DNA from: JAAZMA01 sp036720245
GTDB lineage: Bacteria > Bacillota > Clostridia > Tissierellales > Tepidimicrobiaceae
NCBI GenBank assembly: GCA_036720245.1
Contig: DAIMNI010000058.1
Coordinates: 1-14,595, forward strand
DNA: 14,595 nt
Direction: 5' to 3'
The notes beneath the pieces are model-generated. The model made no database searches. It saw nothing but the letters and a program-made list of their open reading frames with translations, and was not told the origin of the DNA. The translations under genes and the position numbers were made by a program. Positions 9,004 through 14,479 of this stretch are shown here, piece after piece. Every line of letters begins with the position of its first letter. The stretch's first letter is position 1.

Positions 9004-9051
9004 GGGGACATTCCTCAGAAAGATAGACCGTCTTGCAAGAGGTGTGTCCCC
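9004..9051 (+). repeat. Palindromic REP-like element, copy 4 (single unit)
   Basis: The minimal form: one left unit GGGGACATTCCTC at 9004-9016 and one right unit GAGGTGTGTCCCC at 9039-9051. GGGGACA pairs with TGTCCCC and CCTC with GAGG, separated by a T-G wobble and a T-T mismatch. The 22-nt loop contains GACCGTCTTGCAA. This single copy defines the 48-bp core of the larger arrays. Confidence 0.88.
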
Positions 9052-9103
9052 ATACCCTAATGTATGTTTTTAATCATTTTAATAATAAGGAAGTGTATAA
9101 ACC

Positions 9104-10196
9104 ATGAAAAAACGAATAACATCCCTAATCCTAATTCTAGCATTAACACTATCATTAGCATCGCCAATATTCGCCCAACCCCAAACCACCAATATGGAAG
9201 ACTTCTACCAAATCCTATATCTGATCCAAGAAAACTACGTCTACGACATAGAAGAATCCGAACTAATAGAAGGTGCCATCAAAGGGTTATTCTACAATCT
9301 AGATGAATATAGTAACTACTACACCAAAGAAGAAATGGATATTTTACTAGAAGATTTGGCAGCGGACTTTGTGGGTATAGGAGTATATATAAAGGAAGAG
9401 GAAGGAAATATAATCATCGTCGACACTATAAAAAATAGCCCTGCCCACGGTGCAGGACTTAAATCAGGAGATATGATCCTCTCTGTAGATGGACAAGATA
9501 TTAAAGACCTAAATATAAGCGAAGTATCTCAATTAATCAAAGGGGAAGCAGGCACTAAAGTAAATATAAAAATAAAAAGAGACAATGAAAAGTCTAAAGA
9601 CTATAATTTAACAAGGAAAAGAATAAAAGTCCAAGTAGTAGAATCTAAAATACTAGAAAAAAACATAGGCTATATAAAATTAAATCAATTCTCGGAAAAT
9701 AGCCACAAAGAAATAGAAAAGGTTCTTAAAGATTTTGACAATAAAAAAATTAAAAATGTAATTCTAGATTTAAGAGACAATCCCGGTGGTCTATTAAATG
9801 AATCTGTATATATTTCTAGACTATTTGTACCAGAAGGCCCTATAGTCCATAACTGAAAGCTATTACTCAGACCTTAAAAAGCCAAAATACAATCTAGTAG
9901 TCCTAGTAAACGAAAACTCCGCCTCAGCATCAGAGATTTTTACAGCAGCAATAAAAGACACAAAAGCAGGCACCATAATAGGCACCCCCACCTATGGAAA
10001 AGGCACAGTACAAAATATACTAAGCCTACCAAAAGGCGACGGCATGAAACTAACCATAGCAGAATACCAAAGCCCAAAAGGAAATAAGATTAATGGAATA
10101 GGCGTTAGGCCGGATATAGTAGTAGAGAATAATGGAAAGGAGGATTTACAGCTAAAGAAAGCAATAGGCTGGTTTAAAAAACCCGGCCAATTGTAA
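9104..10196 (+). pseudogene. ctpA: S41 family C-terminal processing protease, frameshifted
   Basis: AAGGAAG at 9087-9093 precedes the ATG at 9104. The first frame gives 250 residues: a signal peptide ending 'SPIFA', an N-terminal helical domain, a PDZ domain at about residues 90-160 ('GAGLKSGDMILSVDGQDI') and the start of the peptidase core ('VILDLRDNPGGLL'). It stops at TGA 9854-9856. The core resumes in another frame from about 9852 to the TAA at 10194-10196. This second part carries the S41 nucleophile Ser in 'NENSASASEI' (codon 9924-9926) and the general-base Lys in 'YGKGTVQ' (codon 9999-10001), 25 residues apart as in known Prc/Ctp enzymes. The first product alone therefore lacks the catalytic dyad. 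The junction also seems about five residues shorter than the family norm, suggesting a small deletion rather than a single lost base. A sequencing or assembly error remains possible. The intact enzyme would cleave exported proteins outside the membrane. Confidence 0.85.
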
Positions 10197-10218
10197 ATTT
10201 TGAATTTTAAATTGTAAA
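10191..10218. repeat. Heptamer tandem repeat, second copy
   Basis: Four 7-bp units: TTGTAAA, TTTTGAA, TTTTAAA and TTGTAAA, after CGGCCAA as at 1482-1516. The stop codon of the protease lies within the first unit. It is followed closely by palindromic array copy 5, the same order as near 1489-1631. Confidence 0.6.
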
Positions 10219-10231
10219 TTAGACATACGAT

Positions 10232-10336
10232 GGGGACATTCCTCAAAAAGCTCGACATACGATGGGGACATTCCTCAGAAAGCTAGACCGTCTTGCAAGA
10301 GGTGTGTCCCCTAACCCTAAACAGAGGTGTGTCCCC
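10232..10336 (+). repeat. Palindromic REP-like array, copy 5 (two left, two right units)
   Basis: Left units start at 10232 and 10264 (32 bp apart). Right units GAGGTGTGTCCCC are at 10299-10311 and 10324-10336 (25 bp apart). The layout and total length match copy 1. It lies just upstream of the S-layer gene promoter region. Confidence 0.9.
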
Positions 10337-10358
10337 TTACCTTAATAATAAAGGGGAT

Positions 10359-10391
10359 TTGTAATATACTTGTAACACAATTGTAATAGTA
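10359..10391 (+). promoter_or_regulatory. Triple 11-bp direct repeat, candidate response-regulator box
   Basis: Three contiguous 11-mers each begin with TTGTAA: TTGTAATATAC (10359), TTGTAACACAA (10370) and TTGTAATAGTA (10381). An 11-bp period places the hexamers on one face of the helix, as in OmpR/PhoB/PhoP-type tandem sites. They end 18 bp before a TATAAT that lacks a good -35, the arrangement expected for an activator-dependent promoter. The regulator is not in the window. Confidence 0.5.
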
Positions 10392-10409
10392 ATTTCCACT
10401 ATTCTAGTG

Positions 10410-10415
10410 TATAAT
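10410..10415 (+). promoter_or_regulatory. Candidate promoter P1 of the S-layer gene (-10 element)
   Basis: Perfect TATAAT. At a 17-bp spacing the -35 position reads TAGTAA, a poor match, so this promoter would need activation, plausibly from the TTGTAA repeats upstream. Transcription would begin near 10421-10423, just before the stem-loop at 10426. Confidence 0.45.
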
Positions 10416-10425
10416 AGTATCACCG

Positions 10426-10465
10426 ATAGATTTGGAAGGGGTCTCCCCTTATATTACAAATCTAT
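10426..10465 (+). promoter_or_regulatory. Leader stem-loop after P1
   Basis: Outer stem ATAGATTTG (10426-10434) with CAAATCTAT (10457-10465), 9 bp. Inner stem AAGGGG (10436-10441) with CCCCTT (10445-10450) around a TCT loop. An asymmetric internal loop (G versus ATATTA) separates the two. No U-run follows, so it does not look like a terminator. It would sit at the extreme 5' end of a P1 transcript. Confidence 0.6.
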
Positions 10466-10470
10466 TACAT

Positions 10471-10509
10471 TACCATCGATAAACTTGATTTTAGATTTAG
10501 TTGATGGTA
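10471..10509 (+). promoter_or_regulatory. Inverted repeat spanning P2, possible operator
   Basis: TACCATC (10471-10477) and GATGGTA (10503-10509) are perfect inverted 7-mers. They bracket the -35 of P2, and the second overlaps the first bases of its -10. A repressor bound here would block the promoter. The half-sites are about three helical turns apart, so looping or dimer-dimer binding would be needed. Confidence 0.35.
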
Positions 10510-10513
10510 TAAT
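10485..10513 (+). promoter_or_regulatory. Sigma-A-type promoter P2 of the S-layer gene
   Basis: TTGATT (10485-10490), a 17-bp spacer and TATAAT (10508-10513). This is the best housekeeping-type promoter in the window. The predicted start near 10520 gives a leader of about 80 nt to the ATG at 10602. Confidence 0.75.
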
Positions 10514-10524
10514 GCAGAATAGAA

Positions 10525-10560
10525 TGTAAATTTTATGTAATTTCTACATAACAATTTACA
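10525..10560 (+). promoter_or_regulatory. Leader stem-loop after P2, likely 5' mRNA stabiliser
   Basis: TGTAAATTTTATGTA (10525-10539) pairs with TACATAA (10545-10551) and AATTTACA (10553-10560): 15 base pairs with one bulged C and a 5-nt loop, ATTTC. It begins about 5 nt after the predicted start and leaves the ribosome binding site (10584-10592) free. 5' stem-loops of this kind are known to protect long-lived Gram-positive mRNAs such as aprE. Confidence 0.65.
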
Positions 10561-10601
10561 AAAACTAAAATTACCTAAAATTTAAAGGAGGTCTTTGAAA
10601 A

Positions 10602-13600
10602 ATGAAGAGAAAATTATCACTGTTATTAGCAGTAATAATGATCTTAGGAAGCTTCTCATTTGCATTTGCAGCTGAAGAAACAGCAGCAGAAACAGCAGGA
10701 GCATTCCTTAAGAAAGTAGGAGTTCTCGAAGGAATCAACGGCGACTTAAAGCTAGAAGATAACCTTCGTAGACAAGACGCAGTAGTATTAGTAGCGAGAC
10801 TACATGGTGCAGAAGAGGAAGCAAAAGCTTACTCACCAGAAGGTCTAACATTTACAGACTTTAAAGATCCATACTACAGACCAATAATCAAATGGGCAGT
10901 AGATAAAGGATTAGTTGAAGGACATACAGCAGAAAGATTTGGCTTTAACGAAGACGTTACAGCTCAACAATATGCAACTATATTATTAAGAGCATTAGGA
11001 TACAATGACAAAGTAGCTACTAAAGAAGGCTACGAAAAAGCTTTAGAAGAAGCAAAAGCATTAGGTATCCTAGAAGGCGTAGAAGTAGAAGACGCTACAG
11101 TAGTAACAAGAGGCTTAATGGCTCAAATGACATATAACGCTCTTGGCGTTAAAATGAAAGATTCCGATAAGACATTAGCTGAGTTTTTAGGAATTGAAAT
11201 GCCAGAAGTAAAACCTGAAAAATTAGAAGCTAAGGTTTATACAGAAAACTTAAAAGAAGTTGTAGTTGAACTTTCAAATGCTAAATTAGCTGATAAAGCT
11301 AAATTAGAAGATGTAAACAACTACAAAGTATTAGGTTACAGATTTGAAAAAGCTACAGTAGAAGGAAACAATGTAATATTACTATTACAAGGTGAAGACA
11401 AACAATTTGTAAAAGATAGAAAATATGAACTAGTAATCCAAAATATCGACAAAGCTATAAATAAAACATACAAATTTACAGCTAAAGATAATACTATACC
11501 AGGAGTAGATAAAGTAGAAGTTCTTGGAGAATATGGTATAAAAGTAATTACAACAGAACCAGTTAAAGAACCACAGGAAAGAAATTTCTTAGTAGATGGT
11601 AAAAATATTGCTATGAATCTTGAACAATATGGTAGAATTTTAATTCTAACTCCATATTATGGCAAAGAATTCCCAGCTAATGCTGAAAAATTAACTGTTA
11701 AAGGGTTAGAAGACTTTGCAGGATTCAAATCAATAGAAGAAGATTTTGAAATTGAAATAGCTAAAGATGAGGTAGCACCAGAAGTAATGGACGTAGTAGT
11801 AAAAGGTAATGTAGTAGAAGTTACATTTGATAAAGATATATATGCTGATTCAGTAGGTGGCTATAGAAATAGAAATGCAACTGGTAATGTATCCTATAAA
11901 GATGGAAGACATGAAATTTACACTATCCAAAATGGTGGAGAAAAAATAGATGTAAATAAAGCAAGATACACTTTTGAAAAAGAATTACCAAGAAGACCAC
12001 AAATAACTATATCAGGCGTAGCTAACCACTCAGATGTAGCTATGAAAGAAGTAACAGTTGAAGGTAGAGAAGTTGTAGATTATTCCGAACCAGTAATAAT
12101 AGACACTTGGAAAGGTGCATATGACAGAGAGGATAATCCAGGGCTAAAAATAAAATTATACTTTGATAAAGATGTTACTGGTATAGAAACAACAGCTACT
12201 AAAGGTAAAAAAGCTGAAGAATTAAGATTTGTACCAGAAGAACATTTTGATATCTATCAGAGAGAAGTTCACAGAAGAAATAAATTAACAAAAGCTGAAA
12301 AAGATGAAAATAACTTTAATGACTTCTTTACATCAGTTAAATATGATGTAGATAAAGAAGGTAAGGCTATAAAAGATGTAATCGTAATAGAATTAAAAGG
12401 ATTAAATGTAAACAATTCAGATAAGGATTACGACTATGTATTAGAAGTTAGAAACTTTGCTGATACAACATTATCTAGAAACAAAATGTACAGAGATTAT
12501 GTAGACTTTAATATACCAAGAGCAACAACACCATTTGCAATTAAATCAGTAGATGTTAAAGAAGGTAAAGCAATAACAGAAATAGCAATAAAATTCAACC
12601 TTCCTGTAAACAGAGAAAGAGCTGAAGATCCAAAAGTATATCTATTTAACTCAGTATATGATGTTGCACAACTAGGTGGAGACATCGTTGTAGAAAAAGA
12701 CGGATATACAGTAACACTAAAAATGCCAAACTTTGATCCAGATGACTGGGCAACATTAGAAGTATTACCAGTATTAAATGATGTATACTATGGTAATAGA
12801 TTAGGTGGAGCTAGAATCTATGATTTTGCTTCAGGAGCACTTCTAAAATCAGGTCAAACAATAGATGAAAGTAAAGCAGAAGCAGTAGAAAATTTAATAA
12901 AAGCATTACCAGAAGTAGGCAAATTAACATTAAAAGACGAAGATGATGTAATTGCAGCAAAAAAAGCTTATGATGCTTTAACAAAAGAACAAAAGGTATT
13001 AGTAACTAATTTAGACAAATTAGAAGAAGCAAAAAATGAGATACAAAGATTAAAGAATGCTTCCCAAACAATTAACGATGCTGAAGCAGCAGTAAGAACA
13101 GCATTAGCTAAGTTTGAAGCAACTAATGATACAACAGCTGATGAAATAAAAACAGCAGTAGAAGCAGTTATAGTAAATCCTGATATAACTGTTGAAGACG
13201 TAACTGGAACAGTAGAAGAAGCTAATAAAGCAACTGCTGAAGAACCTGGAAAGATAGATGTTAGTGTAACTCTAGAATTCACAGACACAAGCTCAGGGGA
13301 CACAGTAGTAATAACAAGAACAATAGAATACGAAATGGTAATTCCAGTGCTACAACAAGAATTAGACGCTGCTGTAAGTGCAGTAGAAGGCGTTGTAGGA
13401 ACTAGCGGAAGTTTTGCTGCAACTAATGATACTATTGAGGCAGAAGTATTAGCAGCAGCACAAGCAGTTGTAACAAATAAAAATATAGAAGTTAAAATGT
13501 TAAGCTTTAATAAAACAAATGCAACTGATAGTGCAGCCGGAAGTATTAAAGGTAAAATAACACTAAAACTAGGAAATGAATCAGAAGTAGTAGATATAGA

Positions 13601-13622
13601 TCTTGCTATATCCCAACTATAA
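10602..13622 (+). CDS. Probable major S-layer protein with N-terminal SLH domains
   Basis: 1006 residues, preceded by AAAGGAGGT (10584-10592) at 9 nt spacing, the strongest ribosome binding site in the window. The signal peptide ends 'FSFAFA' at about residue 23. Three SLH modules occupy about residues 32-70, 83-133 ('FTDFKDPYYRPIIKWAVDKG') and 143-184, anchoring the protein to the secondary wall polymer. Residues 200-755 are a series of Ig-like beta domains of S-layer type (for example 'VVVKGNVVEVTFDKDIY'). Residues 762-815 form a helical domain ('YDALTKEQKVLVTNLDKLEEA') common in Gram-positive surface proteins. Two related C-terminal modules begin near 825 and 920, each with 'ATNDT' followed by an 'A.AV' helix and a beta-rich half. 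It differs from its neighbours in richer GCT/ACA/GTA codon use, almost no Cys and many Glu/Lys/Ala/Val residues, consistent with very high expression. Its two-promoter leader supports this. It ends shortly before an intrinsic terminator at 13761. Confidence 0.88.
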   Translation: MKRKLSLLLAVIMILGSFSFAFAAEETAAETAGAFLKKVGVLEGINGDLKLEDNLRRQDAVVLVARLHGAEEEAKAYSPEGLTFTDFKDPYYRPIIKWAVDKGLVEGHTAERFGFNEDVTAQQYATILLRALGYNDKVATKEGYEKALEEAKALGILEGVEVEDATVVTRGLMAQMTYNALGVKMKDSDKTLAEFLGIEMPEVKPEKLEAKVYTENLKEVVVELSNAKLADKAKLEDVNNYKVLGYRFEKATVEGNNVILLLQGEDKQFVKDRKYELVIQNIDKAINKTYKFTAKDNTIPGVDKVEVLGEYGIKVITTEPVKEPQERNFLVDGKNIAMNLEQYGRILILTPYYGKEFPANAEKLTVKGLEDFAGFKSIEEDFEIEIAKDEVAPEVMDVVVKGNVVEVTFDKDIYADSVGGYRNRNATGNVSYKDGRHEIYTIQNGGEKIDVNKARYTFEKELPRRPQITISGVANHSDVAMKEVTVEGREVVDYSEPVIIDTWKGAYDREDNPGLKIKLYFDKDVTGIETTATKGKKAEELRFVPEEHFDIYQREVHRRNKLTKAEKDENNFNDFFTSVKYDVDKEGKAIKDVIVIELKGLNVNNSDKDYDYVLEVRNFADTTLSRNKMYRDYVDFNIPRATTPFAIKSVDVKEGKAITEIAIKFNLPVNRERAEDPKVYLFNSVYDVAQLGGDIVVEKDGYTVTLKMPNFDPDDWATLEVLPVLNDVYYGNRLGGARIYDFASGALLKSGQTIDESKAEAVENLIKALPEVGKLTLKDEDDVIAAKKAYDALTKEQKVLVTNLDKLEEAKNEIQRLKNASQTINDAEAAVRTALAKFEATNDTTADEIKTAVEAVIVNPDITVEDVTGTVEEANKATAEEPGKIDVSVTLEFTDTSSGDTVVITRTIEYEMVIPVLQQELDAAVSAVEGVVGTSGSFAATNDTIEAEVLAAAQAVVTNKNIEVKMLSFNKTNATDSAAGSIKGKITLKLGNESEVVDIDLAISQL

Positions 13623-13633
13623 GATAAAGCAAA

Positions 13634-13718
13634 AGCAAGCTCAGGGGAGTAAAATCTCTCCCCCTCGCAAAGGTACCAGCAAGCTCAGGGGAAGAACCCT
13701 CCCCCTCGCAAAGGTACC
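13634..13718 (+). repeat. Tandem pair of 41-44-bp GC-rich hairpin repeats (family B)
   Basis: Two units, 13634-13677 and 13678-13718, each run from AGCAAGCTCAGGGG to CCCCCTCGCAAAGGTACC. GGGGAG pairs with CTCCCC around a short A-rich loop in the first; GGGG pairs with CCCC in the second. Further copies occur at 13948-13991 and 14521-14564, and a cut-off copy begins at 14569. After 13718 a shared tail follows with a CGAC-TTTT-GTCG mini-hairpin and then a terminator. Confidence 0.8.
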
Positions 13719-13760
13719 GGGTACCACCCGACTTTTGTCGAAACTTGCAAACGAGATGAA

Positions 13761-13800
13761 GAAGGGCCTCACAGGTAGAAATACTTGTGGGGTTCTTTTT
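13761..13800 (+). terminator. Intrinsic terminator of the S-layer gene
   Basis: Left arm 13761-13776 (GAAGGGCCTCACAGGT) pairs with right arm 13783-13798 (ACTTGTGGGGTTCTTT) over 16 positions including several G-U pairs. The loop is AGAAAT and the transcript ends in a U-tract. It lies about 140 nt after the S-layer stop codon. Confidence 0.85.
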
Positions 13801-13831
13801 ATGCTCTTAAGTTGAATGAGATATTATGAAT

Positions 13832-13912
13832 TAAGCACTCTGGTAGACTGGGTTCATAGAAATGTGATGAGCTTGTCTGCTCTTGCATTAAAGAAGCAAG
13901 GTGCTTATTTTA
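13832..13912 (+). ncRNA. Possible small structured RNA (three-way junction) or mobile-element remnant
   Basis: P1: TAAGCAC (13832-13838) with GTGCTTA (13901-13907). P2: GTAGAC (13843-13848) with GTCTGC (13875-13880, one G-U pair), with a short inner TCAT/ATGA helix. P3: CTTGC (13882-13886) with GCAAG (13896-13900). P2 and P3 sit inside P1, and TTTATTT follows. It holds no plausible ORF and lies between two terminators, with no obvious promoter. I do not recognise the family. It could also be the end of a lost insertion sequence. Confidence 0.3.
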
Positions 13913-13947
13913 TTTACAAGTATTTACAAGTATACCTTCAGGGATGA

Positions 13948-14033
13948 AGCAAGCTCAGGGGAGTAAAAGCTCTCCCCCTCGCAAAGGTACCGGGTACACC
14001 CCGACTTTTGTCGAAACTTGCGAACGAGATAAA
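13948..14033 (+). repeat. Family B repeat with shared tail, second terminator module
   Basis: The unit at 13948-13991 (AGCAAGCTCAGGGGAG to GGTACC) is nearly identical to 13634-13677. It is followed by the same tail as 13719-13760: GGGTAC, then CCCGACTTTTGTCGAAACTTG, then AACGAGAT. It runs directly into a second copy of the terminator. The module is therefore a duplication of about 125 bp of the segment downstream of the S-layer gene. Confidence 0.8.
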
Positions 14034-14075
14034 GAAGGACCTCACAGGTAGAAATACTTGTGGGGTTCTTTTTTT
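14034..14075 (+). terminator. Second, near-identical intrinsic terminator
   Basis: Left arm 14034-14049 (GAAGGACCTCACAGGT), loop AGAAAT, right arm 14056-14071 (ACTTGTGGGGTTCTTT), then more T residues to 14075. Its U-tract is longer than that of the copy at 13761-13800. No gene lies between the two, so it backs up the first or ends a transcript across 13830-13912. Confidence 0.82.
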
Positions 14076-14114
14076 ATTGCACAAAATTAAAATTTGGTGT
14101 CTAAATTTAAAAAT

Positions 14115-14160
14115 TATAAAAGATGGATCCAAAATATAAAAGATGGATCCAAAATATAAA
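14115..14160. repeat. 20-bp tandem repeat (TATAAAAGATGGATCCAAAA), 2.3 copies
   Basis: Two perfect 20-bp units start at 14115 and 14135, plus a partial TATAAA at 14155. They lie just upstream of a TATAAT at 14168 and the small gene at 14204. They could be a replication-slippage product or a regulator site. Confidence 0.75.
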
Positions 14161-14167
14161 TTTATGA

Positions 14168-14173
14168 TATAAT
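14168..14173 (+). promoter_or_regulatory. Candidate -10 element for the small coiled-coil gene
   Basis: TATAAT 31 nt before the ATG at 14204. No good -35 is seen at 17 bp (GGATCC there belongs to the tandem repeat), so the assignment is weak. Confidence 0.35.
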
Positions 14174-14203
14174 AAACATAACTTATATAACGGAGGGAAT
14201 GGA

Positions 14204-14475
14204 ATGGCTGAAAACATAACAAATGAACAACTATTTGAATTTATGACAAAGATGTATGGCGAAATGCAGGAGGGATTTGGACAATTAAATTTGAGAATGG
14301 ATAATGTGGAAAGCGAGATGAGGGAAACAAAGAATAAGGTTATCATTATTGAACAAGAGCATGGAAAAAATTAGATACTTTATTTGATGGCTATAAACAA
14401 AATGCAGATAAATTAGATAGAATTGAAAAAGAAGTATCTAAACATGAGGAAATAATCCTTAGAAGAATAAAATAG
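14204..14475 (+). pseudogene. Small coiled-coil protein, broken by a 1-nt loss in an A-run
   Basis: GGAGGG at 14192-14197 is 6 nt before the ATG at 14204. The first frame gives 56 residues, beginning 'MAENITNEQLFEFMTKMYGE', and ends at TAG 14372-14374. Adding one A to the six-A run at 14365-14370 would join it to a second open stretch ('LDTLFDGYKQNADKLDRIEK' and on to '..HEEIILRRIK') ending at TAG 14473-14475, giving about 90 residues. That product has the heptad pattern and 'LFDGYKQN.DKL.RIE.EVS.HEE.ILRRIK' ending I recall from small clostridial coiled-coil proteins of unknown function, often multicopy. Single-base loss in a homopolymer can be a true mutation or a sequencing error. No signal peptide is seen, so it would be cytoplasmic. 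Family B repeat sequence begins directly after the second stop. Confidence 0.75.
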
Positions 14476-14479
14476 CCTA

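Noticed and set aside
9064..9306. 80-residue + strand ORF overlapping the start of the protease gene
   Set aside because: It is an out-of-frame shadow of the protease, whose own frame has a ribosome binding site, signal peptide and recognisable domains.
10167..10188. Intrinsic terminator at the end of the protease gene
   Set aside because: GGCTGGTTT can pair with AAACCCGGCC, but this lies inside the coding sequence and no real U-tract follows, so I did not list it as a terminator.
10381..10415. TTGTAA at 10381 as the -35 of P1
   Set aside because: The spacing to TATAAT is 23 bp, too long for sigma-A; it fits better as the third direct repeat.
12968..13303. 111-residue minus-strand ORF, and other minus-strand ORFs of 60-110 residues
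   Set aside because: All lie opposite strong coding frames or repeats; their low-complexity Ser/Leu/Phe-rich products are typical of antisense reading of AT-rich genes.
13719..13729. T-box-like GGGTGGTACC on the minus strand
   Set aside because: It depends on the palindromic GGTACC, is not preserved in the second copy of the module, and no specifier stem or downstream minus-strand gene is present.
13603..13815. 70-residue ORF after the S-layer gene
   Set aside because: It starts inside the S-layer gene and consists of family B repeats and the terminator stem.
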